Source of the DNA: Thermodesulfobacteriota bacterium
GTDB lineage: Bacteria > Desulfobacterota > Desulfobacteria > Desulfobacterales > Desulfosudaceae
Direction: 5' to 3'
Assembly (NCBI GenBank): GCA_040753795.1
Contig: JBFMDX010000005.1
Location: forward strand, 212,044 to 276,043
Length of the DNA: 64,000 bases
Position 1 is the stretch's first letter. Each line of letters begins with the position of its first letter. A model generated the notes under the pieces. That model was not told where the DNA came from. It saw only the letters and a list, made by a program, of their open reading frames with translations, and made no database searches. Of this stretch, positions 37,404-47,408 are shown in pieces. Position numbers and translations under genes: made by a program.

Positions 37404-39046
37404 AACGTTTCATCGTTATTACGGCCGCCGTCGCGCTCCTGTTGATCGCCGCTTTTGCCGGTTTCTTCCTCGGCCGCGGGACTCACCGGCCCATGGCCGT
37501 TTCCACGGAGGGAAAAAGGATTGAAGCCTCGCCCCAGGTTTACACCTGTTCCATGCACCCACAGGTTCGCCTGAACAAACCCGGCAAATGCCCGATCTGT
37601 GAAATGCCCCTGATCCCTGCGGACAGCGCACCACCATCGGAAGGCGTCACACCCTCCCTGAGTCTGTCCAGTCACGCCCTTGCCATGGCTGCCGTGGATA
37701 CGGTCCCCGTTGCCTATCATGAACTGACCCACAATCTGCGGGCCGTCGGCAAGGTTCAATACAACGAAGCCTCCCTCGCGACAGTCACTGCCCGCATAGA
37801 TGGCTATGCCGAAAAATTGTTTGTCAATATCACGGGCGTGGATATCGAGGCCGGCGATCACCTGGTGGAGATCTACAGTCCGGAACTGCTTGTCGGTCAG
37901 CAGGAGTTGCTCATCGCCATGCAGAGCGGCGACGGATCTCTGGCGGAAACCGCCAGGCTCAAGCTGCGCCGCTGGGGACTCACCGGGGAGCAGATCAAAC
38001 AGCTTGCCGACTCCCGCAAGGTTGCCGAACGGGCGACCCTTTATTCGCCCATCACGGGTACGGTCATCGAAAAAACGATCGTTGAAAACAGCGCCTTCAA
38101 GGCCGGCGATGCTCTCTACCGCATCGCCAACCTGGACACAGTCTGGGCCTATCTGGACATTTACGAATTTGACCTTGCCTGGATTCGTTACGGTCAGACG
38201 GTTGCACTTACCGCCGAGGCCTATCCGGGCCGGACGTTCACCGGCATGGTCACCTTCGTGGAGCCGGTGCTCAACGAGAATACCCGTACGGTCCGCGTCC
38301 CGGTCCATGTGGAAAACAAAAGACACGATCTCAAGCCCGGCATGTTCGTCAGCGCGGTCATCAGGGCGCCGCTGGACTCCGGCGGACGGGCCGCTCCAAC
38401 GGGCGTGGAAGGAAAATTCACCTGCCCGATGCATCCGCAGGTTATTCAGGATGTCACCGGCTCATGCCCCATGTGCGGCATGGCCCTGGAACAGATACCC
38501 GGCGGGGAAATGCATGCGGCGCATGAAGGTCGCGCGGCCGAGCCGTCGCAAACGGAGGTCTATGCCTGCCCAATGAAATGTGAAGACGGGAAAACATATG
38601 ATGCCCCCGGCAACTGTCCGGTCTGCCAGATGAAGCTTGAAAGAACAGCAGCACCCCCGAAATCGGACGATGCCCGAAAAAAAGGCCTGCTTGCCGTGCC
38701 CAATAGCGCCGTTCTGGACAGCGGTTCGCGGCGAATCGTTTATGTGGAAAAGGACCGCGGCGTCTTTGAGCCGCGCGAGGTTACGCTCGGCCCGCGCAGT
38801 GGTGACTTCTTCCCGGTATTAAAGGGGTTGACCGAGGGCGAGCGTGTGGCGGCGCGCGGCGGTTTTCTCATCGACAGCCAGTTCCAGGTAACTGGTCACC
38901 CCAGCCTGTTTTACCCCGGCGGCCTCCAGGCGGACATGGGGCACGCCCACGGCGCTCCGGAAAGCATTCCTGCCGCCGATACGCCAGCCGAACCGGCAAC
39001 GGTTGAAACTCCGGCGGATTCATCCGCCGCCGGCCACAATCATTAA
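37400..39046 (+). CDS. CusB-like metal efflux adaptor with three heavy-metal-binding modules
   Basis: Periplasmic adaptor of a heavy-metal RND exporter, 548 residues, anchored by an N-terminal membrane segment (ITAAVALLLIAAFAGFFLG). Small Cys-rich HMBD modules appear three times: residues about 48-73 (YTCSMHPQV...CPICEMPL), 339-366 (FTCPMHPQV...CPMCGMAL) and 388-415 (YACPMKCED...CPVCQMKL). The last two are inserted between the membrane-proximal beta-barrel and the C-terminal domain. The barrel-sandwich parts (YAEKLFVNITGVDIEAGDHL, LYSPITGTVIEKTI) are standard. The C-terminus is His/Ala/Pro-rich. It should collect metal ions, probably Cu/Ag or a similar soft metal. Confidence 0.93.
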   Translation: MKRFIVITAAVALLLIAAFAGFFLGRGTHRPMAVSTEGKRIEASPQVYTCSMHPQVRLNKPGKCPICEMPLIPADSAPPSEGVTPSLSLSSHALAMAAVDTVPVAYHELTHNLRAVGKVQYNEASLATVTARIDGYAEKLFVNITGVDIEAGDHLVEIYSPELLVGQQELLIAMQSGDGSLAETARLKLRRWGLTGEQIKQLADSRKVAERATLYSPITGTVIEKTIVENSAFKAGDALYRIANLDTVWAYLDIYEFDLAWIRYGQTVALTAEAYPGRTFTGMVTFVEPVLNENTRTVRVPVHVENKRHDLKPGMFVSAVIRAPLDSGGRAAPTGVEGKFTCPMHPQVIQDVTGSCPMCGMALEQIPGGEMHAAHEGRAAEPSQTEVYACPMKCEDGKTYDAPGNCPVCQMKLERTAAPPKSDDARKKGLLAVPNSAVLDSGSRRIVYVEKDRGVFEPREVTLGPRSGDFFPVLKGLTEGERVAARGGFLIDSQFQVTGHPSLFYPGGLQADMGHAHGAPESIPAADTPAEPATVETPADSSAAGHNH

Positions 39047-39061
39047 CCGGGAGAGTGGATC

Positions 39062-42000
39062 ATGGTGAATGCGCTTATCCGCTGGTGTTTGAAAAACACC
39101 TTTCTGATGCTGCTCCTGACCGCCGCGCTCTCCGGCGCGGGATACTGGGCAATCATGCATACGCCGGTGGACGCCCTCCCGGACATCGGCGAAAAACAGG
39201 TCATTGTTTACGCGGACTGGCCGGGACGCAGTCCGCAGGACGTGGACGACCAGGTGACCTACCCGCTCACGACCAGCCTGACGGGCACGCCGGGCGTGAA
39301 AGCCATCCGCTCCATGTCGGGTTTCGGCTTTGCCATGGTGTTCGTGATTTTCAAGGATGAGGTGGATTATTACTGGGCCCGCTCGCGGGTGCTCGAACGC
39401 ATGAACGTGGCCCAGCAGCGGTTGCCCATGGGCGTCATGCCCGTCCTCGGCCCGGACGCCACGGCCCTGGGCCAGGTCTACTGGTACACCGTCGAGGGCG
39501 AAGGCTTCGATCTGGCCGAGCTGCGTTCGATTCAGGACTGGTACATCCGCTACCAGCTTCAGTCGGTGGACGGCGTGAGCGAGGTGGCGGGTATCGGCGG
39601 TTTCGTCAAGCAGTATCAGATCGATCTCCATCCGGACAAGATGCGGGCTCACCGGGTGACGCTCATGGAGGTGCTGGAAGCCGTACGCAAAAGCAATATC
39701 GACGTCGGGGCGAAGGTGGTGGAAAACGGCGGCTCGGAGTTCTTCATCCGGGGGGTGGGCTTTGTCAAAACCATTGAAGACCTGGAAAAAATCGTCATCC
39801 GCCAGCAAGGCGGCACGCCGGTCTTTGTACGAAACGTTGCCACGGTACAGATGGGGCCGGATTTCAGGCGCGGCGCCCTGGACAAGGCCGGCATGGAGGC
39901 CGTGGGCGGCGTGGTCCTCATGCGTTACGGTGAAAACCCGAGGGAAGTGGTTCGACGCGTGAAGGGAAAAATCGCGCAGCTTGAACCCGGCCTTCCGTCG
40001 AAAGCACTTGGCGGCGGACGTGTTTCCAAGGTCAGGGTCGTGCCGTTCTATGACCGCACCACCATCGTCGAGGAAACCCTTGTTACACTGAAGCAAGCGC
40101 TCCTGGAGGAAGCCGTTCTGGCAAGCCTGGTGGTTATCTTCTTCCTGCTGCATCTGCGAACCGCCGTGACGGTTCTGCCGACCCTGCCGCTTGCGCTGGC
40201 AAGCTCCTTTGTGCTGATGTATCTTTTCGGCGTGGACAGCAATATCATGTCCCTGGCCGGTCTGGCCATCGCCATCGGCGATATCTCCGACATGGGCATC
40301 ATCATGTCGGAAAACATTTACCGCCACCTCGCCTCCGCCGGGGAGGAGGACAAAAAGACAAAAGGCTATTTCGGAATTGTTTACGAAGGGGCAAGCGAAG
40401 TCGGCGGCGCTATTTTAACGGCCGTCAGCAACACCATCGTTTCCTTTATTCCGGTGTTCTTCCTTACCGATCAGGAAGGCAAGCTCTTCAAGCCCCTGGC
40501 TTTCGCCAAGACCTTCGCCATCGGTTCTTCCGTCGTTCTGGCCGTCACGGTCGTCCCTTTCCTCTGTTATCTGCTGTTCCGGCCCCTGGAACAGCGCGCG
40601 AAAAGCATCTTTATCACGGCGGCGGTTTGCGGCATAATGGCGGCATTCGCATCCCATGCCGCGTTCATGTGGGGCGCCGCGGCCGCGCCCGGTCACGGCT
40701 GGCTGATGTCCGCCGCCATCGGAATCGGCATTTTCCTCTGCGTTCTCCGCATGGCACGCGAAAAGTTCGTGCCTCTTGAGAGAAACCGTGTTTCACGGAT
40801 CATTGCCGGGATATATGCGCCGTCTCTGCGATGGATTCTCGGTCATAAAAAAACATTCATGGTTGCACCGCTGATCCTTCTCTTCTGCGGGTTTACGGTG
40901 TGGCTTGGCATTCACCAAACCCTTTACCCCCTGCAATGGGCGGTCAACCTGTTTGCCCGCGCCAAAGCTTCTCCGGCGCTCAGGCAACTGATGTACGCAC
41001 CGGCCGATGTCGATGTCACGCGCCCCCTGCTGGAATTGGACCAGCTCCGCTGGCAACGGATTCAAGACAACAGGGGATTCGAACGAAGCCGTATGCTTTT
41101 CCGGCGGCAGGACCCGGTCGAACGCGAAGCGGAAACCCTGGCCGGCCTGACCGTCGTTCGGGAAAGCCGCATTCTGCCCGGCATCGGGCGCGAGTTCATG
41201 CCGCCCCTTGATGAAGGTTCTTTCCTTTATATGCCGTCACTCCTGCCGCAGGCCTCGCTTTCCCAGGCGGTGGAAGTCAACAGCAGGCAGGACATGGCCA
41301 TTGCCGGCGTGCCTGAAGTCGAAAGCGTCGTTGGCAAAATCGGACGCGCCGATTCGGCCCTTGATCCCGCGCCCATCGGCATGATGGAAACCGTCGTCAT
41401 TCTCAAGCCCGAGGATCAGTGGCGGACGGTTCCGGTCAATCGCTTTTTCGCGGGCTGGCCTGGATGGCTCAAGGCGCCGCTGGCATGGATCTGGCCTGAG
41501 GAACGCCGCATCCTGAAAAAGGAGATTCTCGCCGAGCTGCAGGAACGCACCGCCATTCCGGGCGTGCTGCCCACCTGGCTCCAGCCGATCCAGACGCGCC
41601 TGGTGATGCTGCAGACCGGTTTTCGCGCCATGATGGGCGTCAAAATCTACGGCAGCGACCTGCGCGAGATCGAACGCATCGGCCTTAAGATGGAACAGCT
41701 TCTTCGCGGGGTTCCCGGCGCGACGGACATCGTCGCCGACCGCATCGTGGGCAAGCCCTATCTCCAGATCGAGATCGACCGCGATCGCATCGCCCGCTAC
41801 GGCGTTAACATCCGCGACGTGCAGGACGTTATCGAAACCGCCCTGGGCGGCGTAAATATCATGGATTCGGTGGAGGGCCGCGAGCGCTACCCGATCCGCG
41901 TCCGGTTGCTGCGCGATTTCCGGGAAGACCTGGCCGCCATCGAACGGATCAGTATCCCCTCCTCCACCGGCGCGCAGGTGCCGCTCGCCCAGCTTGCCGC

Positions 42001-42730
42001 CATCAAAACCGTTCTCGGCCCCCAGGAAATCAAGGGTGAACGCGGCCTGCTGGTCGGCTATGTGACGATGAACACCCGCGACCGCGATGAAGTCTCGGTT
42101 GTCCAGGATGCCGAGGCGCTGCTCCAGCAGGCGGTCCGGAATGGGCGGCTGGTCCTGCCCGCCGGTTACTACTGGGAATGGTCCGGCCAGTTCGAAAACC
42201 AGGTCAGGGCCACGGCCCGCATGAAAATTCTTGTCCCCATCACCCTCGGCATCATGTTCGTGATGCTCTATCTGGGGTTTGCCCGATGGTGGGTCGCGCC
42301 GGTAATTTTCTTCGGCGTGCTGGTGTCCGCTTCCGGTGGTTTTATCATGCTCGCAATCTGGGGCGCCAATCTTTCCGTGGCTGTCTGGGTCGGATTCCTG
42401 GTACTTTTCGGCGTGGTGGACGACGACGGTGTGATCATGGCCACTTATCTGGAAGGAATATTTAAGGATCTTTCCCCGGCTTCCGTGGAGGATATCCGCG
42501 AAGCCGTTGTCGATGCGGGCCTGAAGCGCATTCGTCCCTGCCTGATGACCATTGCCACCACGGTCATCGGCCTGATGCCGATTTTCTGGGCCACCGGCCG
42601 CGGGTCGGATGTCATGCAGCCGATGGCCATTCCATCGGTCGGCGGCATGACGGTTTCGCTGATCACGCTTTTTATCGTGCCCTGCCTGTTCTCTGCCGTC
42701 GAAGAATGGAAATGGCGGTGGAAACATTGA
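39062..42730 (+). CDS. CusA/CzcA-type heavy-metal RND exporter, enlarged
   Basis: Inner-membrane metal/proton antiporter, 1,222 residues, which is about 170 more than usual for CusA. The start (MVNALIRWCLKNTFLMLLLT) and TM4 relay AIGDISDMGIIMSENI mark the heavy-metal subfamily; GVVDDDGVIM replaces the standard second-half motif. The extra length lies in the middle, from about residue 515 to 690: two additional hydrophobic stretches (FITAAVCGIMAAFASHAAFM, LMSAAIGIGIFLCVL) and a hydrophilic segment before the second periplasmic domain. It ends the CusCBA operon. Frame is continuous. Confidence 0.93.
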   Translation: MVNALIRWCLKNTFLMLLLTAALSGAGYWAIMHTPVDALPDIGEKQVIVYADWPGRSPQDVDDQVTYPLTTSLTGTPGVKAIRSMSGFGFAMVFVIFKDEVDYYWARSRVLERMNVAQQRLPMGVMPVLGPDATALGQVYWYTVEGEGFDLAELRSIQDWYIRYQLQSVDGVSEVAGIGGFVKQYQIDLHPDKMRAHRVTLMEVLEAVRKSNIDVGAKVVENGGSEFFIRGVGFVKTIEDLEKIVIRQQGGTPVFVRNVATVQMGPDFRRGALDKAGMEAVGGVVLMRYGENPREVVRRVKGKIAQLEPGLPSKALGGGRVSKVRVVPFYDRTTIVEETLVTLKQALLEEAVLASLVVIFFLLHLRTAVTVLPTLPLALASSFVLMYLFGVDSNIMSLAGLAIAIGDISDMGIIMSENIYRHLASAGEEDKKTKGYFGIVYEGASEVGGAILTAVSNTIVSFIPVFFLTDQEGKLFKPLAFAKTFAIGSSVVLAVTVVPFLCYLLFRPLEQRAKSIFITAAVCGIMAAFASHAAFMWGAAAAPGHGWLMSAAIGIGIFLCVLRMAREKFVPLERNRVSRIIAGIYAPSLRWILGHKKTFMVAPLILLFCGFTVWLGIHQTLYPLQWAVNLFARAKASPALRQLMYAPADVDVTRPLLELDQLRWQRIQDNRGFERSRMLFRRQDPVEREAETLAGLTVVRESRILPGIGREFMPPLDEGSFLYMPSLLPQASLSQAVEVNSRQDMAIAGVPEVESVVGKIGRADSALDPAPIGMMETVVILKPEDQWRTVPVNRFFAGWPGWLKAPLAWIWPEERRILKKEILAELQERTAIPGVLPTWLQPIQTRLVMLQTGFRAMMGVKIYGSDLREIERIGLKMEQLLRGVPGATDIVADRIVGKPYLQIEIDRDRIARYGVNIRDVQDVIETALGGVNIMDSVEGRERYPIRVRLLRDFREDLAAIERISIPSSTGAQVPLAQLAAIKTVLGPQEIKGERGLLVGYVTMNTRDRDEVSVVQDAEALLQQAVRNGRLVLPAGYYWEWSGQFENQVRATARMKILVPITLGIMFVMLYLGFARWWVAPVIFFGVLVSASGGFIMLAIWGANLSVAVWVGFLVLFGVVDDDGVIMATYLEGIFKDLSPASVEDIREAVVDAGLKRIRPCLMTIATTVIGLMPIFWATGRGSDVMQPMAIPSVGGMTVSLITLFIVPCLFSAVEEWKWRWKH

Positions 42731-42851
42731 TGTCAAAATTATAGGCACCCCATTAACGGCGATTTTTAACCGGAATAACGCTGGAATCCAAAGACGGCCG
42801 TGAACACTTTGCGGTCATGACCATAAAGCGCTGATAGCGGCGTGGCGAAGA

Positions 42852-44816
42852 TCACTCCCGCACCAGCACCAGCTGCAGGTCGCCCAGGGCGCGGTTGGCA
42901 AAGCCGGCTTCACACACGGCCAGGTAGTAAAACCACTTGCGGATAAAAACGGTGTCAAAACCCAATGCCCGGACATGGGCCTCGTTATCCATAAACCGCC
43001 GACGCCAGTGATTGAGGGTGATGGCGTAATGGGGGCCGATGTTTTCCAGGTAATCGATGGTAAACCCGGTTTTCCGGGTCAGGATGCTGCTGATCAGGGT
43101 CAGGGAGGGCAGGTGTCCCCCCGGGAAAATATGCTTCTGAATCCAGTCCCGCTGGCGGCGATACTCTCGATAACGCTGGTCCGGAATGGTGATGGTCTGG
43201 ATGACCGCCCGGCCGCCTTTTTTCAGCAGCCGGTCACAGGCCTGAAAAAAGCCGGCCATATACTTTTCACCCACGGCTTCCAGCATTTCAATGGAAACGA
43301 TCCGGTCAAAAGCCCCCTCCAGATGACGGAAGTCTTTCAGCTGAATGTCGATCCGATCCTGAAGCCCGGCCTGCCGCACACGCTCGACGGCCAGATCGTG
43401 CTGGGCCTGCGAGATGGTGATACCGGTTACCCGGCAGCCGGTCTGCCGAACGGCTTCAATGGCAAACCCGCCCCAGCCGCAGCCGATTTCCAGCACATGA
43501 TCGTCCGGGCCGATGCGGGCTTTTTCGATGATACGGTTTAATTTGTGTTGCTGGGCGGTTTCAAGACTGTCCCCCGGCGACTGAAACAGGGCGCAGGAAT
43601 AGGTCATGCTGTCATCCAGGAACAGGGCGTAAAAATCGTTGCCCAGGTCATAATGCTGGTAAATGTTTTCGCGGCTGCCGGGGATGGAGTTTTTTCGGGC
43701 GATATGGGCCAACCGCTCTTTTATCAACAACGGCAGAGCGGTCAGCCAGTTGCCGTCACTGATGGCCGAGCGGTTTTTGATCAGGACCGTAAACAGGCCC
43801 GCCAGGTCGGGGCTGTCCCAGTTCCCGTCCACGTAAGCCTCGCCAAATCCGATATCACCCTGAAAAACCAGCCGGGGGAAAAAATGATAATCCCGGACGT
43901 CAATGACGCCTTTCGGCCCCGAGCCTTCCGTTCCGAGTATCCGTCGGCGTCTGTCGGGCAGTATCATCTGCAGTTGGCCCTGATTGATCTTTCTCAGCAC
44001 CGACATAACGATCCGCTGACAGAGGGTTTGCAGCAGAAAGGGTTTGGTGCTGGGAATCGTCATGATGCTCTTCGGCGCGGGCTTCGGGTGGTAGGCGAGC
44101 TTTCTCTGAAAGGACAGGCGGAAGGCCTGCCAGTAAATCCGGGGAATGCTCAGGTGCGGTACCACCGGGTGGGCCAGCAGGGTTCGGGCGTGGGATCCGG
44201 GCGTCAGGGCAACGGCTTTGCCCACCAGTTTAGCTTCGAACACCAGTTCACCGTCCCGGATCAGCTCGATCTTTATGTCCAGCCCGGTTTCAAGGGACGA
44301 GAAGAAAAAATGGTATGTTCCTTCCAGGTTGTTAAAGGGCGATACATGAAACGCTTTTGCGGTTTCATAGCTGAGGGCATACCCACCGGTGTCGTTGCGC
44401 TGACTGGTGAGCACGTATAAATGACGTTCGCCGAAAGTGTTGTTTACTTCGGCCACGACCGCCACCGTCTCGCCGCCGGTGCCGTAGCAGTAATAGAAAT
44501 TGACCGGATTGAAGACATAGTTGAAATACCGCGCCGAGGTGATCAGCATGATCCGCTCGACAGGCCGGTCAACCCCCTCTTTTTCCAGCAGGGCCAGCAG
44601 TTTTTCCCTGATGGATTCGTCGCCGGGACAGCCGTAATCCCGGTCATAAATGGCAGACGGCCGGAAACGGTTGTAACCGAACAGGGGCAGGCGCCGGTCC
44701 AGGGCCGGCAGTTCATCCAGATCCAGGCCATAAACATAAAGCGGGTACCGCAGGCGGTGATGCCGGGGCGCATGACGGGTATGCTCGATATATCCGGTAT
44801 AAATTTTTGAGTTCAT
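42852..44816 (-). CDS. DUF1365 - cyclopropane-fatty-acid synthase fusion
   Basis: A 654-residue fusion. Residues about 1-245 are DUF1365 (YTGYIEHTRHAPRHHRLRYP, ARYFNYVFNPVNFYYCY). From about 270 on is a SAM-dependent CFA-synthase-type methyltransferase with LEIGCGWGGFAIEAV (SAM motif I), QHYDLGNDFYALFLDDSMTY and VSIEMLEAVGEKYM. It likely methylates or cyclopropanates unsaturated acyl chains of membrane lipids. In most genomes the two domains are separate neighbouring genes, so the fusion supports a shared step. The start overlaps the stop of the FAD oxidoreductase as ATGA. Confidence 0.93.
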   Translation of the reverse strand: MNSKIYTGYIEHTRHAPRHHRLRYPLYVYGLDLDELPALDRRLPLFGYNRFRPSAIYDRDYGCPGDESIREKLLALLEKEGVDRPVERIMLITSARYFNYVFNPVNFYYCYGTGGETVAVVAEVNNTFGERHLYVLTSQRNDTGGYALSYETAKAFHVSPFNNLEGTYHFFFSSLETGLDIKIELIRDGELVFEAKLVGKAVALTPGSHARTLLAHPVVPHLSIPRIYWQAFRLSFQRKLAYHPKPAPKSIMTIPSTKPFLLQTLCQRIVMSVLRKINQGQLQMILPDRRRRILGTEGSGPKGVIDVRDYHFFPRLVFQGDIGFGEAYVDGNWDSPDLAGLFTVLIKNRSAISDGNWLTALPLLIKERLAHIARKNSIPGSRENIYQHYDLGNDFYALFLDDSMTYSCALFQSPGDSLETAQQHKLNRIIEKARIGPDDHVLEIGCGWGGFAIEAVRQTGCRVTGITISQAQHDLAVERVRQAGLQDRIDIQLKDFRHLEGAFDRIVSIEMLEAVGEKYMAGFFQACDRLLKKGGRAVIQTITIPDQRYREYRRQRDWIQKHIFPGGHLPSLTLISSILTRKTGFTIDYLENIGPHYAITLNHWRRRFMDNEAHVRALGFDTVFIRKWFYYLAVCEAGFANRALGDLQLVLVRE

Positions 44817-46069
44817 AAGGTCACATCAAAATACCGGCCCACGTTCAGGGCGGACCTGGCACCGTCTTCGTGAAAACCGTATCCGAAATAGCTGCCGCAG
44901 AAAAAAGTGTGACAGCGGTCGTTTAAAGTATCCAGTTCGGCCTGGGTGGCAAAGGCGGCCTCATCATAAATGGGGTGAGTATAGTCGATGGTCGTGATGA
45001 CACACTGCCCGGGAATCGGCCGGACCGGGTTGAGCGTCACGAAATAGTCGGTGTTTGTTTTCAGCTTCTGCAGCCGGTTCATGTGATAGGTAACGGTGAT
45101 GGGGCGGTCGCCCGCTTCTTCAGCCGCGCGCAGATAATTCCAGGAGGCCCAGGCAACCCGGTTGGGCGGCATCAGGGAGGCGTCCGTATGCAGCACGGTA
45201 TAATTCCGTGAATACCGCCAGGCGGACAGCAGCCGGTTTTCATCCGGCGTGGGATCGGACAGAAGGGCCAGCGCTTCATCGGCATGGGTGGCCAAGACCA
45301 CCTTTTCAAAATCAAGTTTCTCGCCGTCGCTCATGGTGAGGGTCACGCCTTCCTCGTTCCGCCTGATCTGCCCGACGGGGCGGCGGTTCATCACCTGACC
45401 GGTGAAGCTTTTCAGAAAAGCGTTGACATAGTTGTGACTGCCGCCACCCACGAAATACCAGGCGGGATGATTGCGGACCGTCAGCAGCCCGTGATTTTCA
45501 TAAAACTGGGCGAAGGCCCGGACCGGAAACCCCAGGATCCGGGCGTCCGAGGCCGACCAGATGGCGGCCGCCATGGGAACGACGAACCAGTTCATGACAT
45601 TGTCGGAAAAACCGTTCTGCTTTAAATAGGCCGCCAGCGTTATATCCGGCAGGCGGCCGGACAGGTAATCAGCGCGAATGGTTTCTAAAAAACGGACCAT
45701 GCCCCGGACAAACAGCCAGTAGCCCGGCCGCAGCAGATTGCCGCGCCGCGCGAACAGGGTGTTGAGGTTGCGGCTGGCAAAGACCTGACCGGTGCGCTGA
45801 CAGCAGTAGCTGAAAGACATATCGGTCTTGTGGAAGGAAACACCCAGGCGGGTTAAAAAACGGATAAACACCGGGTATGTTTTTTCGTTGAACACTATAA
45901 AACCGGTGTCAACCGGCAGCCCCCGGTCCGGGCCCGATGGGATGACAATCGTATTGGTGTGTCCGCCGGTGTACGCGTTTTTTTCAAAAAGAACGACCTG
46001 ATGGTTCTGCTGCAGCAGATACGCCGTCAGGATTCCGGAAATCCCCCCTCCTACCACAGCAATCTTCAT
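44813..46069 (-). CDS. FAD-dependent oxidoreductase (amine-oxidase-like) of the lipid operon
   Basis: A 418-residue flavoprotein with the N-terminal dinucleotide motif AVVGGGISGILTAYLLQQ and the acidic ribose-binder LFEKN. It also has the amine-oxidase substrate-side features YPVFIRFLTRLGVSF and TVLHTDASLMPPNR. Start at ATG 46069, behind ggaggccgcc; the ATG 12 bases upstream has no ribosome-binding site. Homologues adjoining CFA-type methyltransferases act on fatty-acyl chains (desaturation or furan formation in alphaproteobacteria). That role here is inference from context. Confidence 0.9.
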   Translation of the reverse strand: MKIAVVGGGISGILTAYLLQQNHQVVLFEKNAYTGGHTNTIVIPSGPDRGLPVDTGFIVFNEKTYPVFIRFLTRLGVSFHKTDMSFSYCCQRTGQVFASRNLNTLFARRGNLLRPGYWLFVRGMVRFLETIRADYLSGRLPDITLAAYLKQNGFSDNVMNWFVVPMAAAIWSASDARILGFPVRAFAQFYENHGLLTVRNHPAWYFVGGGSHNYVNAFLKSFTGQVMNRRPVGQIRRNEEGVTLTMSDGEKLDFEKVVLATHADEALALLSDPTPDENRLLSAWRYSRNYTVLHTDASLMPPNRVAWASWNYLRAAEEAGDRPITVTYHMNRLQKLKTNTDYFVTLNPVRPIPGQCVITTIDYTHPIYDEAAFATQAELDTLNDRCHTFFCGSYFGYGFHEDGARSALNVGRYFDVTL

Positions 46070-46189
46070 GGCGGCCTCCATTGTTTCGACAGGTTTACGA
46101 TCGAACGTACAATGACAGCGTCTATGTTCTTATAAATGAAGGGCTCCGGTCAACCGACATCTTTTATCCGGGCCGGACTCTATTACTGA

Positions 46190-46591
46190 TTACATCTTTG
46201 CCAGGGCAAAACCGGTAGCGGTCACGCAGGTACTGAGCACCGCGCCCCAGACCATGTCAATCAGGGTGATGGTCAGGGGCCACTGCTTTATGGTGGCCAG
46301 GTTGGTCAGGTCATAGGTGGCGTAGCAGATCACGCCGAACAGGCAGCCTGAAACAAGGGTTTTTGCCAGCGCCCTGGTTTCGATGCCCGGCAGCACGGCA
46401 AAAAAGAAGAGGCCGAACACGAAAATCAGGTAAAACACGATGGCCGCCCCCCAGTTGACTTTGGGGGCCATCAGGTATCCCAGATGCTTCTGATACATGC
46501 TTCTGGCAACAACGCCCAGCCAGGTCAGGTCGATCACCAGAAAGCTTGCCAGCATGCCGCCGTATACCATCAAAAGTTTTCCTGCCGACAT
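46190..46591 (-). CDS. DUF2177-family membrane protein
   Basis: A 133-residue inner-membrane protein with four hydrophobic helices (VYGGMLASFLVIDLTWLGVV, AAIVFYLIFVFGLFFFAVLP, TLVSGCLFGVICYATYDLTN, TLIDMVWGAVLSTCVTAT). The DLTNLATIKQWP segment is the family signature. It lies 13 bases after DUF1295 in the same operon. Family function unknown; it recurs next to CFA-type genes. Confidence 0.9.
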   Translation of the reverse strand: MSAGKLLMVYGGMLASFLVIDLTWLGVVARSMYQKHLGYLMAPKVNWGAAIVFYLIFVFGLFFFAVLPGIETRALAKTLVSGCLFGVICYATYDLTNLATIKQWPLTITLIDMVWGAVLSTCVTATGFALAKM

Positions 46592-46604
46592 GATTGTCTC
46601 CTTT

Positions 46605-47393
46605 TTAGTCTTTTGGATACCAGGGAATAAACGAACTGGTTCTTCGAACGTATTCCTGATACTCGGGGTTGTCCTTGAAAATGGTCTGTTCCATCAGGGT
46701 CACGCCGGTCAGCCGCAGCAGGGTAAAGGTGATCAGGGCCGGGCTGATGATGGTCCAGGCGCCCCAGGGCACGGACAGCACCACCACAAACAGGCCCCAC
46801 CAGATCAGGGACTCGCCGAAGTAGTTGGGGTGCCGGCTGTATTTCCATAAATACCGGTTCATGATCCTGCCCCGGTTGGCCGGGTCAGCCAGGAACCTGG
46901 CCAGCTGCCAGTCCGCGGCCGATTCGATGAGAATGCCGGCGGTCCATATGGCGGCGCCCAGGCCGTCCGCCCAGGTCAGCGCGGCCGGAGTGGCGGCCAC
47001 CTGGCCGTATTGAACACCCAGGGCGATGGTCCATTGAAACAGGGCCTGCACCAGGAACACCTTGTACAGGCTCACCCACCAGAAGCTGTTCCCGTGCTGA
47101 GCCCGCCACGCCGCATACCGCGGATCCTCGCCCTTGCCCCGGTTGCGAAGCGACAGGTGAATAAACAGCCGCAGGCCCCAGATGGTGACCATGGCCGCGA
47201 TCATGGCCTTGCGAAACAGGACGCCGTCCGCGCGGAAAAAAGTCAGCCAGGCGATCAGCACAAAGCCCAGCCCCCACAGCGAGTCGGCAATGGTGACATT
47301 TTTTTTTGCCAGGCTGAAAACCCACCCGGCCCCCATCAGGCCCACGGCGGCAGCCAAGTTGACCAGAAAAATATCGACAAAGACATCCATCAT
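46605..47393 (-). CDS. DUF1295 (steroid-reductase/ICMT-like) membrane protein
   Basis: A 262-residue polytopic membrane protein of the DUF1295 family. The C-terminal signature is RYLWKYSRHPNYFGESLIWW, as in steroid 5-alpha reductases and isoprenylcysteine methyltransferases; it usually accompanies lipid reduction or methylation. The N-terminal part has at least four membrane helices, including DSLWGLGFVLIAWLTFF. It follows the transporter gene after 15 bases, so it belongs to the operon. Substrate unknown. Confidence 0.92.
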   Translation of the reverse strand: MMDVFVDIFLVNLAAAVGLMGAGWVFSLAKKNVTIADSLWGLGFVLIAWLTFFRADGVLFRKAMIAAMVTIWGLRLFIHLSLRNRGKGEDPRYAAWRAQHGNSFWWVSLYKVFLVQALFQWTIALGVQYGQVAATPAALTWADGLGAAIWTAGILIESAADWQLARFLADPANRGRIMNRYLWKYSRHPNYFGESLIWWGLFVVVLSVPWGAWTIISPALITFTLLRLTGVTLMEQTIFKDNPEYQEYVRRTSSFIPWYPKD

Positions 47394-47408
47394 CGCACCT
47401 CCTCGTGT

